From Mycobacterium sp. Aquia_216 (GTDB lineage: Bacteria > Actinomycetota > Actinomycetes > Mycobacteriales > Mycobacteriaceae), in the NCBI RefSeq assembly GCF_026723865.1, contig NZ_CP113529.1, positions 4,154,001 to 4,218,000 on the forward strand: a stretch of 64,000 bases of DNA. The letters are read 5' to 3'. Below, one piece after another: positions 8,163-16,424 of the stretch. Below the pieces are notes generated by a model that ran no database searches, had not been told where the DNA came from, and saw only the letters and a list, made by a program, of their open reading frames with translations. Position 1 is the stretch's first letter, and every line of letters begins with the position of its first letter. The position numbers were made by a program, and so were the translations under genes.

Positions 8163-9808
8163 GACGCAGACCTTGAACGCCCGCCCAATCGCCGAGTGAT
8201 CCGCTTATTGCCGCTATTCCGCAGAATCTCCCGAGCGCTACCGCGCCCCGGCCATCCGCTGAGGAATGCCATCGGGAAAGCACCTGCCCCGGTGTGCCAC
8301 AGCCCGTCGATGGGCGTCTTCCACGCCGACATCGACGGCGCCGGCCGCCACGGCCCCATCTGCGCCAGGGAACAGTCGACGTGTTCGTAATTACCGCGCG
8401 CCACGTGATACTGCGACTCGAAGTCATCGGGCGTGGTGATGTGAACGTCGAGGATCGCGTCGCCCAATTCCGGTGCATACTGGGCGAAGTTGTCCATCAT
8501 CAGCTTGACGTACTGCTCCTTCTCGTCCTCCCACGTGCGCCCACCCGACAGTTTCCGCGGTGTGTTGAACGCATAGAAGTAAAGCGTGTCACCGTCGCTA
8601 CCCTCGGGCACCAAAGTGCGGTCGTAGATCGAACTGGTGATGTGCTGAATCGGGATCTCGTGGGTGAACTCGCCGTTGATTGCGGCATGGGCCGAGCGGT
8701 TAAGGTAGTCCATATTGGGGCAAATCGTGATGGCCGACAACGCTTCTGGGCTGCGGCCCTGTTGGTAGCGGGGAAAGGTGAGTCGCCGGTCCAGCGCGCA
8801 GTCGACCTTGAATGTGTAGATGTTGGAGTGCAGATTCTGAAGTCCGCGGATTTCGTCCCGAGTTTGTTCTGGCACCACGTCGGGGTCGAGCAGTTTGGTC
8901 ATCAGGGTGATCGGGTCGGTAGCGGCAACCACCTGGCGCGCGGTGAATGTCCGCCCGTCCTCGAGCGTGACGCCTCGTGCATGGCCACCTTCGGTGAGGA
9001 TCTCTTTGGCTTTGGCGGCAGTGAGGATCGTACCGCCGTGCGCTTCCACGCAACGGGCCAAAGCCTGGGTGTATGCGCCAGTGCCACCGACCGGATGGCG
9101 CACCCCCCACTCGTGCAATCCGGCGATCAGGGACAGGTGCAGCCCCGTGCCGGCTTCCCACGTCGGGGCGAAACTGGCCAGTGAGTAGGTGGCAACCGGC
9201 ACCTTGATCTCGTCACGGTCGAAATACTCTTCGCAGACCTGTTCGATGGAGGCCAGCATCGCCCGGGCGCCGCGTGCAATCGACTTTGGTCCCTTGGCCG
9301 CTCGGACCAGCATCTCGCCCAACGCCGCCGGCCGGACCCGCACGGGATGACCCTGCAGATATGGCAGGGCGACCTTGAGAGTCGCGGTGATGTCGTCACA
9401 CAACTGCTCGTAGCGGCGAGCGTCCTTGTGTGAATAGCGCTTGATCTCTTCGACCAGGCGCCTGCGATCTTTCCAAATCGGCATCACCTGCCCGTCGGGG
9501 CCCAACCAGGTCAGCAGGGTGTCGGGATACACCCAGCGCAGTCCGTACTTCTCAAGCTCCAGTTCGTGATCGATGGATGGCTCAACACCGGTCAACAGGA
9601 ACTCGACCGAGCACGGATTGACCTTGTAGCCGGGCGCATTCGGCATTTCCATGGTCCATGCGAGACCGCCGACCACGTCGCGGGCCTCCAAAACCAATAC
9701 CTTTTTACCTGCGCGGGCGAGGTACGCCGCACACGTCAATCCGTTGTGGCCGGCGCCGACCACGATCACGTCTAGATCCGAGTTGTCTTTGCTTGCCAGC
9801 GAGACCAC
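8159..9808 (-). CDS. Phytoene desaturase-like NAD(P)/FAD-dependent oxidoreductase
   Basis: 549 residues of the CrtI-like family: N-terminal I-V-V-G-A-G-H-N-G-L-T-C-A-A-Y-L-A and a C-terminal FAD motif G-A-G-A-F-P-M-A-F-L-S-G-W-P-G-R. A glycine pair usual in this motif is replaced by A-F here, which may alter the isoalloxazine pocket. The GTG start has a strong AGGGGAG ribosome-binding site. It ends with a basic tail and overlaps the following membrane protein. It is divergent from the TetR at 9964, whose product likely controls it through the 155-base gap. Confidence 0.88.
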   Translation of the reverse strand: MVSLASKDNSDLDVIVVGAGHNGLTCAAYLARAGKKVLVLEARDVVGGLAWTMEMPNAPGYKVNPCSVEFLLTGVEPSIDHELELEKYGLRWVYPDTLLTWLGPDGQVMPIWKDRRRLVEEIKRYSHKDARRYEQLCDDITATLKVALPYLQGHPVRVRPAALGEMLVRAAKGPKSIARGARAMLASIEQVCEEYFDRDEIKVPVATYSLASFAPTWEAGTGLHLSLIAGLHEWGVRHPVGGTGAYTQALARCVEAHGGTILTAAKAKEILTEGGHARGVTLEDGRTFTARQVVAATDPITLMTKLLDPDVVPEQTRDEIRGLQNLHSNIYTFKVDCALDRRLTFPRYQQGRSPEALSAITICPNMDYLNRSAHAAINGEFTHEIPIQHITSSIYDRTLVPEGSDGDTLYFYAFNTPRKLSGGRTWEDEKEQYVKLMMDNFAQYAPELGDAILDVHITTPDDFESQYHVARGNYEHVDCSLAQMGPWRPAPSMSAWKTPIDGLWHTGAGAFPMAFLSGWPGRGSAREILRNSGNKRITRRLGGRSRSAS

Positions 9809-9840
9809 GGCATCTCCCCTAAACCTTTGATGATTAAACG

Positions 9841-9886
9841 CACTGTATGCCTACATGAACGGACTGTATAGTAGAGAAAACAGTAC
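9841..9886. promoter_or_regulatory. Divergent promoter with repeated ACTGTAT motif
   Basis: The gap between the leftward FAD gene and the rightward TetR gene carries ACTGTAT at 9842 and again at 9863, with a related ACAGT in reverse orientation just after. This is a likely binding region for the adjacent TetR regulator; the exact operator is not clear. Confidence 0.35.
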
Positions 9887-9963
9887 GTCTAGGGTGGCTA
9901 TGGCGCAGCGCGTATTACAGTCGGGCAGAGCCTGGCCACCTCCGGCCGTCGCAGCAGCGAGGA

Positions 9964-10623
9964 ATGCCCATGTCAGAGCCGTCGACCCTCCGCGGCGTGC
10001 GGGACAAGCGAAGGGCCGAGCGCCTCAGTGGCCGCACTCGGCCGGACTACATGACCGTTATCGTCGAAGCCGCCGAGCGGGTGTTGGCGGAGACGCCGTT
10101 TCACAAGATCACCATCGACCAGATCCTCAACGAGGCGCAGGTTTCGCGGGCTACGTTTTACGCCTACTTCTCGTCGAAAGGCGAAGTCGTCGCCGAAGTG
10201 TTGGGTCGCGTCATGCTCGAGCTGTTCGACCTGCTCGATCCGTTGTTCCAGCGACTCCCCGACGACAGTCGGCGTCAGGCGATCGCCGCAGTCCTGCAGG
10301 AGTCGGCAAAGCTATGGAAGCTACACCGGCCGGTTTTCCATGCCACACACGAGAATTGGCACTCCGTACCCGAGTTGCGGGTCAAGTGGCTCGCGCTCGT
10401 CGAGAAATTCACCGATGCGATCGCGGGGCAATTGGAGGGTGGCGCCGACCACGGGGCAGCTCGCGGCAGGACGGCGCGTCAGCGCAGTGCGGCTTTGCTC
10501 TGGTCGAGTGAGCAACTGTTCTATCTGGCCGGGACCGACGCCGACGACGATCTGAACGATGAGCAGGACCTACTGGAGACCCTGGCGATTATGTGGGAGG
10601 GCACGTTGTTTGGGCCGGAGTGA
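9964..10623 (+). CDS. TetR/AcrR family transcriptional regulator
   Basis: 219 residues, or 217 from the second ATG at 9970. The N-terminal helix-turn-helix includes I-T-I-D-Q-I-L-N-E-A-Q-V-S and A-T-F-Y-A-Y-F-S-S-K-G-E-V. The C-terminal ligand domain has H-E-N-W-H-S-V-P-E-L-R-V-K-W. This last segment is shared with the TetR at 61561 (H-H-W-H-A-E-P-E-L-R), so the two are close paralogs. Each sits divergently next to a membrane/FAD gene set. It probably represses the 9808-7431 operon. Confidence 0.9.
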   Translation: MPMSEPSTLRGVRDKRRAERLSGRTRPDYMTVIVEAAERVLAETPFHKITIDQILNEAQVSRATFYAYFSSKGEVVAEVLGRVMLELFDLLDPLFQRLPDDSRRQAIAAVLQESAKLWKLHRPVFHATHENWHSVPELRVKWLALVEKFTDAIAGQLEGGADHGAARGRTARQRSAALLWSSEQLFYLAGTDADDDLNDEQDLLETLAIMWEGTLFGPE

Positions 10624-10670
10624 TCCGGCCGCGGTCCGGCACGTCGTTTGAGCAGAGCAGAGTACAAGCC

Positions 10671-11984
10671 TCAAGTCGCCTGTGCACCAACCAGATTGTG
10701 TGCGGCCCGATTGCCGAACTCGACCGCGGTGTTCTGCCCGGCCGCCGACATGAAGTCAGCCGCATACTGCACCGGCGACGCCGGATCAAGGGCCGCGTTG
10801 AGGCGGCCGATGTCCTGATACGCGCCGATGCGAGTGAACGGCAGTGCCCGCCGCCACCGGGTCACATGGGTGAACTCGACGGCGTCGCGCAGTTCGGGGA
10901 AGACCGCGAATACGCTCGCCAAGGTGTGATTGATCAATTGCTCGTCCGGCGCATCGATCATCCGCTCCGACGCGCCGGTCTCCCACAAGCAACTCAGCAA
11001 GCCGTGTCCAGCGGGTGCCCGATCCGGGGCCTTGTTGTGATCGAGAAACATCAGGGCGATATCGGGATCCTCCACCGAGGGGAACATCACCAGAAATGCA
11101 GGGCAGTCCGGCGGCCGGACCGTGCCGACGGCGACGCTGATGCATTGGGTGTAGCCCAGACTGTCGTTCAGCGGCCCAAGGAGGTCGCGCTCGTCGACGC
11201 AGATTGCCGTCGCCTCGGGCAGTGGGCAGGTAACGACGCAGGCATCGTAGTCCGATGTGACACCCGAATGCGTAATGCGGACAGCGTTTTCGACGCGCTG
11301 AACCTCAGTGACCGGCGTTTTCAGGTGAACCGTCAGCTGCGCGGCCAGCGCCTCGGGCAATCGGCCCTGTCCGCCGGCGGCGGCGAGAATCTTGGCGGTG
11401 AAGATGTTGCCGATTCCGGAGAGCAATTCCACCTTGGACACCTTGTCGGTGTCGGCAATCAGCATAGTGCGCACGATCGGCTCACACAGGTAGCTGTCGA
11501 GTTCGGCGCAGAGCGCGCGCCGCGCGTAGGCGCGGGCACTTTCGGTGTCCAGTGGTGCCGCCTTACGCATATCGGCGTAATCCAGGCGGCCGCGCACCTT
11601 GGCCAGCGCCACGTCCGCCGCCAACCGCGGCACCCGCAGTTTCGCGCCCAGCGACAGCAGCGGTGTCGTCAGGCCCGAACGCACCATTTTGTCCATGTCG
11701 AGCAGATGGGTCGTGCTGGCCCGACGAATGCCGATATGCGGTGCGGTAGGACGCATTTCGATGCCGAGTTCGCGCGCCAGCGACAGGTAGCTGTGATAGG
11801 TCGAACCGAGGGCGGAGGCACCGGTGTCGATCGCATAGCCGTCTCGGCGTACCGTCTGCACGCGACCGCCGGGTACGTCGGTGGCCTCGAAGACGTCTAC
11901 CTGCCAGCCGGCCCCCTGCAGGCGATGGGCCGCCGTCAGTCCGGACAGGCCTGCTCCGACAATCGCGGCGCGCGGCATTCTCAA
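10671..11984 (-). CDS. FAD-dependent amine oxidase/protoporphyrinogen oxidase-like enzyme
   Basis: 437 residues. The FAD-binding motif A-I-V-G-A-G-L-S-G-L-T-A-A-H-R-L starts about residue 7, followed by the E-A-x-D-V-P-G-G-R-V-Q-T-V motif at the second FAD contact. This is the HemG/monoamine-oxidase superfamily, of which the window holds four full-length members (10671, 18713, 35651, 37844) and two broken ones. Its TTG start overlaps the stop of the preceding membrane protein (TTGA); an ATG at 11977 is the alternative. It should oxidise a hydrophobic substrate next to the membrane; the substrate is unknown. Confidence 0.85.
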   Translation of the reverse strand: MRMPRAAIVGAGLSGLTAAHRLQGAGWQVDVFEATDVPGGRVQTVRRDGYAIDTGASALGSTYHSYLSLARELGIEMRPTAPHIGIRRASTTHLLDMDKMVRSGLTTPLLSLGAKLRVPRLAADVALAKVRGRLDYADMRKAAPLDTESARAYARRALCAELDSYLCEPIVRTMLIADTDKVSKVELLSGIGNIFTAKILAAAGGQGRLPEALAAQLTVHLKTPVTEVQRVENAVRITHSGVTSDYDACVVTCPLPEATAICVDERDLLGPLNDSLGYTQCISVAVGTVRPPDCPAFLVMFPSVEDPDIALMFLDHNKAPDRAPAGHGLLSCLWETGASERMIDAPDEQLINHTLASVFAVFPELRDAVEFTHVTRWRRALPFTRIGAYQDIGRLNAALDPASPVQYAADFMSAAGQNTAVEFGNRAAHNLVGAQAT

Positions 11985-12442
11985 GCGGCCCGGACGTAGG
12001 CAACCGACGACGCGGGAACGTCATCGAGCCGATGCAACGCGCGGCGGACCGTGTATGTCATCACGAAGAACCAGACCCAGAACGTTGCAAACGGAAGATA
12101 GAAGCCGAACAACCCGTTCCAGGCGAACGGCCCGGTCTGGAAGAAGAAGATGATGCTCAGCGGAATCAGGTCGAGCACAAAGAACACGTTGAACCAGCCG
12201 ACCCAGCGCGGAATGATCGGATCGGGGTCCTCGTCCGCCAGTGAGGCGTAGATGAGACTGCCTCGAATCCCGGCGACGTTGGAGTGATAGACGTGGGTGA
12301 TCTGATTGGCGTCCCAGCTCGGCGGTTGGGAGGGGAAGAACCGGGCGAGCGGCAAGATGCCGACCATGAGGAAGGCGATATAGACATACCCGCTCCACGA
12401 AGTGCGCTGCAGGAGCTGCAGATTTGCCTGAGGCGACAGCAT
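11981..12442 (-). CDS. PRW/AWNG family membrane protein with an internal deletion
   Basis: 153 residues, against about 245-260 in its five paralogs. The N-terminus (first helix, P-P-S-W-D-A-N-Q-I) matches up to V-A-G-I-R. The sequence then jumps directly to D-P-D-P-I-I-P-R-W-V-G-W, the segment usually found about 90 residues later, and continues normally through G-P-F-A-W-N-G. About 92 residues holding helices 2-5 are missing without loss of frame. A good ribosome-binding site (GGAGAGGA) remains and the gene is coupled to the FAD enzyme, so it may still be expressed as a short three-helix protein. A GAACG-AT-CGTT palindrome lies 53 bases upstream. Confidence 0.8.
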   Translation of the reverse strand: MLSPQANLQLLQRTSWSGYVYIAFLMVGILPLARFFPSQPPSWDANQITHVYHSNVAGIRGSLIYASLADEDPDPIIPRWVGWFNVFFVLDLIPLSIIFFFQTGPFAWNGLFGFYLPFATFWVWFFVMTYTVRRALHRLDDVPASSVAYVRAA

Positions 12443-12494
12443 GTCGCATCCTCTCCGGCCCGTCGGGACCCCACTCGACGCGGGTCACCGCACG

Positions 12495-12510
12495 TGAACG
12501 ATCGTTGTCA
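12495..12510. promoter_or_regulatory. GAACG-AT-CGTT palindrome (shared operator family)
   Basis: TGAACGATCGTTGTCA, with the symmetric core AACGATCGTT, lies 53 bases upstream of the leftward membrane/FAD operon and about 100 bases from the divergent 12.6 kb gene. It is one of the clearest copies of the window-wide motif. Confidence 0.6.
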
Positions 12511-12582
12511 CTCCCCTGCGTTGACACGCTACCGTGCAGAGCATGACTTTCACCACCGCCCGCAAATTTCGGTAAACGGTGG

Positions 12583-12623
12583 TTGACACTAGACATTTAT
12601 AAACTCTAGTGTCTCAAAATAAC
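12583..12623 (+). promoter_or_regulatory. Promoter-like block shared with 26319-26358
   Basis: The block has GTTGACA, then a TTTATA element and then TGTCTCAAAATAA. The same three elements in the same order and nearly the same spacing occur at 26319-26358 upstream of the acyl-CoA ligase gene. The TTGACA resembles a -35 box. The conserved downstream TGTCTCAAAATAA could be an initiation region or a regulator site. Confidence 0.5.
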
Positions 12624-12671
12624 CTTCGTTACGAGAGTCGTAGAAACCACCAGGTGCCCCGACCATCGATT

Positions 12672-13121
12672 GTGAAACCGCGGCGAGCGGCCGTCGCCGG
12701 TGCTGGAATCGCCGGCCTTATTGCCGCCTACCGTCTGCAACAAGCAGGTCGGACGGCAGAAGTCTTCGAAGCGGAGCCCCGTGCGGGTGGACGCGTGGAA
12801 ACCATCCGGCAATACGGATATCGCGTCGATACCGGCGCCACTGCGTTCGCAGCGCGGTACCCGATCGCCGCGCAGCTGGCGAAAGAGCTGGGGCTGAGCA
12901 TCGTTGATACGGCCCCTTATCTCGGCGTGTACCGCAACGGCCGGGTCCGACCGTTACGCCTCGATCGGCTGATCCGCTCGGGTCTCACGACCGACGTGTT
13001 GACCATGTCCGCCAAGCCTGGGTCTGCCTGGCGCGGCGGGAGTGCGAAGGGGAGGTTTGCTGCGGCGACCTACAACAAGTGCATTGGCACGGACTATATC
13101 CGACAGTTGTTAGGAAAGTAG
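12672..13121 (+). pseudogene. FAD-dependent oxidoreductase, C-terminally truncated remnant
   Basis: The frame holds about 115 residues that closely match the start of the HemG-like enzymes: A-V-A-G-A-G-I-A-G-L-I-A-A-Y-R-L, E-P-R-A-G-G-R-V-E-T-I and R-S-G-L-T-T. After S-A-K (about position 13015) homology stops and about 30 unrelated residues lead to a stop. The other 320 residues of the family are missing and the following gene begins at once. This looks like a deletion that removed the C-terminal two thirds. It still has a promoter-like region. The start is uncertain (GTG 12672 or 12654). Confidence 0.78.
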
Positions 13122-13126
13122 AAGCG

Positions 13127-13948
13127 ATGGCATCCTCGATTCCGACGGCGGACCGCAAGCAGCCCACAGCCGATGTGCTCGTCGAGCGTGACGACACCGT
13201 GGGCGTCATCACGATCAACCGGCCCGCGCGACTCAATGCGGTCACCCCGGAGGCCGGTGACACATTGAGGTCGGCTTTTCTCGAGCTGGAGGCCGACAGC
13301 CGGATCCGGGCCGTCGTGCTCACCGGCGCCGGCCGCGGATTCTGTGCGGGCGCAGACATTTCCGGCGATGTGGGCAATGCCCGCCAAGTACTTCTGGATT
13401 CATGGAATCCGCTGGTGATGACGATGCGGTCATTGCAGATCCCGATCATCGCCGCCGTCAACGGTGTCGCGGCCGGGGCGGGAGTGTCATTGGCACTGGC
13501 GTGCGACCTGCGTGTCGCCGCGACGTCGGCACGATTTGAGTTGTCGTTCGCCAAGATCGGGCTCATGCCCGACGCGGGCCTGACCTGGTTGCTTCCCCGG
13601 GTCGTCGGCCTCGGCCGCGCCAACGAATTAGCGCTGCTGGCGGAGCGCCTCTCCGCCCCCGAGGCGCATAGCTGGGGCCTGGTGAACCGATTGGCCGAAG
13701 ACGGCCGGGCGCTCGCGGATGCCGTCACCATGGCCCGGCGTTTCGCGGAATTATCGGTAAGCGTCGCGACGATCAAGCAGGCCCATCATCGTGCTCTCGA
13801 GTCCGGTTTCGCCGATCAACTCAACCACGAAGCTCACACACAGGGTTGGTTGCAGGAGCAGCCCGACTTCGCCGAAGCAACCCGGGCATTCGCCGAGAAA
13901 CGGCCACCGCAGCTGAACCAACGTAATCCCCCGGATCGGTCCAGGTGA
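13127..13948 (+). CDS. Enoyl-CoA hydratase/isomerase family protein
   Basis: 273 residues of the crotonase fold. The oxyanion hole segments A-G-R-G-F-C-A-G-A-D and G-V-A-A-G-A-G-V-S-L-A-L-A-C-D are present. The two catalytic glutamates of classical hydratases are not: the first position is Ser in G-V-S-L, and the second is Asp in L-M-P-D-A-G. The single Asp pattern is that of PaaG-type isomerases and dehydratase-like crotonases. ATG 13127 follows AGGAAAG. It may share a transcript with the broken FAD gene. It likely acts on an acyl-CoA intermediate of the pathway. Confidence 0.85.
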   Translation: MASSIPTADRKQPTADVLVERDDTVGVITINRPARLNAVTPEAGDTLRSAFLELEADSRIRAVVLTGAGRGFCAGADISGDVGNARQVLLDSWNPLVMTMRSLQIPIIAAVNGVAAGAGVSLALACDLRVAATSARFELSFAKIGLMPDAGLTWLLPRVVGLGRANELALLAERLSAPEAHSWGLVNRLAEDGRALADAVTMARRFAELSVSVATIKQAHHRALESGFADQLNHEAHTQGWLQEQPDFAEATRAFAEKRPPQLNQRNPPDRSR

Positions 13949-13983
13949 CGCTGGTCACCGCCCTACTGCGCTACCGTTAGAAA

Positions 13984-14613
13984 ATGGCCAAGCGTAACGA
14001 CCGTTCAGAACAGATCCTGCGCACTGCGATGCACCTGTTCCACGAACGCGGCTTTGACGGTGTCGGTGTGGATCTGATCGGCGAGAAGGCGGGTGTGTCC
14101 GGTCCGGCGATCTATCGCTACTTCAGCGGCAAAGACGAGATCCTGATAACACTTCTCGACGAGGCGATCGACCGGGTCCTGATGTCGACGGGCGGCCAGT
14201 TCGACGATCCGCGCGAGGAACTGGAGCACTTGGTGCGGGGGCACGTGCAGCGAGCCCTCGAGGAACGCGAACTGATGAGTGTATGGACCAGAGAACGCAA
14301 TTCGATTCCCAAGGCATACCGATCGAGGTTGAGCGCGCGGATCAAGCGCTACATCGACCGCTGGGTGGATTGCCTGCAGGCCTGCTACCCGAATCAGTCG
14401 CGCGACGTGCTCAACGCGGCCGTGCACGCGACGCACGGCCTGATCGACTCAACCCCGATGTGGCCGGAAAAGTCGCTGCGGACTGCCGGACTCGCCGACA
14501 TCCTCACCGGGATGGCCTTGCAGGGATTGGAATGGCTGGGCAACGATGCTTCACCCAGCGTGTCGGCGCAGAAGAGTGTCCGCCAGAAGCGACCTCCGGT
14601 CCGTTCGGCCTGA
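13984..14613 (+). CDS. TetR/AcrR family transcriptional regulator
   Basis: 209 residues. The helix-turn-helix has L-F-H-E-R-G-F-D-G-V-G-V-D-L-I-G-E-K-A-G-V-S and A-I-Y-R-Y-F-S-G-K-D-E-I-L. It has a basic C-terminal tail. It is 35 bases downstream of the hydratase gene and 112 bases upstream of the kinase-like gene, in the same direction. The TTGATA-N7-TATCAA repeat at 14675-14693 is the nearest candidate operator. A variant AACG-AC-CGTT palindrome (13995-14008) lies inside its first codons. Confidence 0.88.
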   Translation: MAKRNDRSEQILRTAMHLFHERGFDGVGVDLIGEKAGVSGPAIYRYFSGKDEILITLLDEAIDRVLMSTGGQFDDPREELEHLVRGHVQRALEERELMSVWTRERNSIPKAYRSRLSARIKRYIDRWVDCLQACYPNQSRDVLNAAVHATHGLIDSTPMWPEKSLRTAGLADILTGMALQGLEWLGNDASPSVSAQKSVRQKRPPVRSA

Positions 14614-14674
14614 GACACGGTCACCGCCACGTCACCCATAACCGCCACCAACCCCTACGCACCGAAACATAATT

Positions 14675-14693
14675 TTGATATAACTTGTATCAA
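14675..14693. promoter_or_regulatory. Inverted repeat TTGATA-N7-TATCAA, putative operator
   Basis: A perfect 6-7-6 inverted repeat 33 bases upstream of the kinase-like gene at 14726 and just after the TetR gene. A similar element (TTGATACATGTAT on the reverse strand, around 26224-26236) lies in the P450/ligase divergent region. Confidence 0.6.
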
Positions 14694-14725
14694 TAACACG
14701 TCTCGTCAGGCGAAAGAAGAACGTC

Positions 14726-15955
14726 ATGCCCGAGTCCCTAAGCCAAAAACTCAGGGTCGCCGGTCAGCTGGGGCGAATCGGCGCGCATGTAGTCAACGAG
14801 CGATTGCGTCGCCCCAAACCCACTGCCCTGGCCGAAATTCCGCCGACGGTGGACGCACTGACACCGGAGTGGCTGACAGCCGCGTTGTGCCGCGGACACC
14901 CGGGAGCTTGGGTGACTTCGGTGTCCACCGCCTCGGGCAGTGACGGGTCGACCACCAGGCGAATACTGGCTATCGATTACAACGATGTCGGCCGCCATGC
15001 CGGGCTACCGACATCGGTTTTTACCAAGTCGACCCCCAAATTCACCTCCCGCGCCGTGACAGTTCCCTCGGCGGCCTTGACATGCGAGGCGCTGTTCTAC
15101 GACCGCATCCGGCCAACCCTCGATATCGAAGCGCCCCGTGGCTATTACATGGCGGTGGACAACAGGTCCGGACGTTCGATGTTCCTGATGGAGGACGTGG
15201 CGAGCAGCAAGGGCGCGACTTTCGGAGACCCGACCAAGCACTACATCGACCGGACTCGCGCCGAAGCGATCGTCACCACGTTGGCTACCGTCCACGGAAC
15301 GCTGTGGGAGAGTCCGCGCTTCGGCGGCGATCTGGCCGTCGTCAAGGGCGCCGAGCGGTGGCAGATCGATGTCAACGAGACGATCGACTTTCCGCGTCGC
15401 ACCCTGATCGGGTTCGACCGCGCGGCCGACGTCTTTCCCGCCGGGTTCCGCCGTCGCCGTGCCGATGTCTTCCCGGCGACAATGGCGTCGCTGGCGATGC
15501 ATAACTCGGCCCCCAACACGCTGCTGCATTCCGATGTGCATTCGCGCAACTGGTATCTGACGCCTGATGGTGGCATGGGCCTCTACGACTGGCAGCTGAT
15601 CAGTCGGGGAATATGGGGCCTCGACGTCGCCTATGCCCTCAATTCGGCGCTCACCGTGGACGATCGGCGCGTCTGGGAACGGGAACTCATCGAGTTGTAC
15701 GTCGACCGCCTGCACGCAGCGGGCGGACCCGCGCTCTCGTTCGACGAAGCGTGGTTGGCGTACCGCCAGCAAGCCTTCCACGGTCTGGTCTTCTGGCTCT
15801 ATACGATCGGCGCCGGCCGGCTGCAGCCAGCCATGCAACCCGATGAGGTATCGCTAGCCAACCTGGAGCGAATGACGGCCATGATCGACGACCTGGATTC
15901 TTTCGGCGCCTTGCAACAGTCCGCGACAGCGATACCCATTCCGTACACGTCTTAG
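14726..15955 (+). CDS. Phosphotransferase family protein (ecdysteroid-kinase/APH-like)
   Basis: 409 residues, kinase fold. The catalytic loop is H268-S-D-V-H-S-R-N275, and Y-D288-W-Q serves as the metal-binding D-F-G equivalent. It also has L-T-P-E-W-L-T-A-A-L near the start, as in the paralog at 3090. Small-molecule hydroxyl phosphorylation is expected. Two such kinases in a cluster of hydrophobic-substrate redox enzymes suggest that an alcohol intermediate is phosphorylated, but that is inference. It is preceded by AAAGAAG and an operator-like repeat. Its 3' end overlaps the converging small membrane gene by four bases. Confidence 0.82.
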   Translation: MPESLSQKLRVAGQLGRIGAHVVNERLRRPKPTALAEIPPTVDALTPEWLTAALCRGHPGAWVTSVSTASGSDGSTTRRILAIDYNDVGRHAGLPTSVFTKSTPKFTSRAVTVPSAALTCEALFYDRIRPTLDIEAPRGYYMAVDNRSGRSMFLMEDVASSKGATFGDPTKHYIDRTRAEAIVTTLATVHGTLWESPRFGGDLAVVKGAERWQIDVNETIDFPRRTLIGFDRAADVFPAGFRRRRADVFPATMASLAMHNSAPNTLLHSDVHSRNWYLTPDGGMGLYDWQLISRGIWGLDVAYALNSALTVDDRRVWERELIELYVDRLHAAGGPALSFDEAWLAYRQQAFHGLVFWLYTIGAGRLQPAMQPDEVSLANLERMTAMIDDLDSFGALQQSATAIPIPYTS

Positions 15956-16314
15956 CCTTCGGCAATCGCCTTGACACTCAAGGCCAGACACCCCATCGAC
16001 GTCAGCGTGAAGAGGGCCGCGCTCAGCTTAGAGATCTTGCCGCACCGGTGTGCGACGCCGACAGCCACAATGTCGCCGAGATCGCACGCGGCGGCAACCT
16101 TCAACATCTGAGTCCGCGACCGGCGTTCGGTCACCAATGGCGCCGCGGCAAGCGCAAAGTCGCGCGTGCCGCCGAGCCTGAGGAACAGCGCCGCGCTGGC
16201 GTCCTTGGAGACGTTCATTCCGAACATCCTGGAAGCGGTTATCGGCATCAGCCATCCACTCGCACCGATCGCCGATCGCACCGCCGCCAGAACCGTTGCC
16301 GTTACCCGAGTCAC
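15952..16314 (-). CDS. Small integral membrane protein, DUF4267-like
   Basis: 120 residues with about four hydrophobic helices. The pattern R-L-G-G-T-R-D-F-A-L-A-A and A-A-A-C-D-L-G-D-I-V-A-V is common in small actinobacterial membrane proteins resembling DUF4267; function unknown. It converges with the kinase-like gene. A GAACG-TT-CGTTC palindrome (16362-16373) lies 48 bases upstream and is shared with the divergent gene at 16425. Confidence 0.7.
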   Translation of the reverse strand: MTRVTATVLAAVRSAIGASGWLMPITASRMFGMNVSKDASAALFLRLGGTRDFALAAAPLVTERRSRTQMLKVAAACDLGDIVAVGVAHRCGKISKLSAALFTLTSMGCLALSVKAIAEG

Positions 16315-16361
16315 GAGACACCAGCTCCTCTCTGAGATCCCACTTCCACTTGTTAAAGCCG

Positions 16362-16373
16362 GAACGTTCGTTC
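16362..16373. promoter_or_regulatory. GAACG-TT-CGTTC palindrome (shared operator family)
   Basis: A perfect 5-2-5 palindrome in the divergent region between the small membrane gene (16314) and the split-barrel flavoprotein gene (16425). It is a member of the window-wide GAACG-N2-CGTTC motif. Confidence 0.6.
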
Positions 16374-16424
16374 ACACCAGATGGTAGTTTTACTCGCACG
16401 CTCGTGTCGCCGCAAGGAGTGCCC

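Noticed and set aside
10593-11999. Long rightward open frame (468 codons)
   Set aside because: It is antisense to the FAD enzyme at 10671-11984, which has a full FAD motif and coupling; the rightward frame has no recognisable domain and reflects high GC.
13995-14008. AACG-AC-CGTT palindrome as an operator of the TetR at 13984
   Set aside because: It lies inside codons 4-9 of the gene, so it is kept only as a weak member of the motif list.
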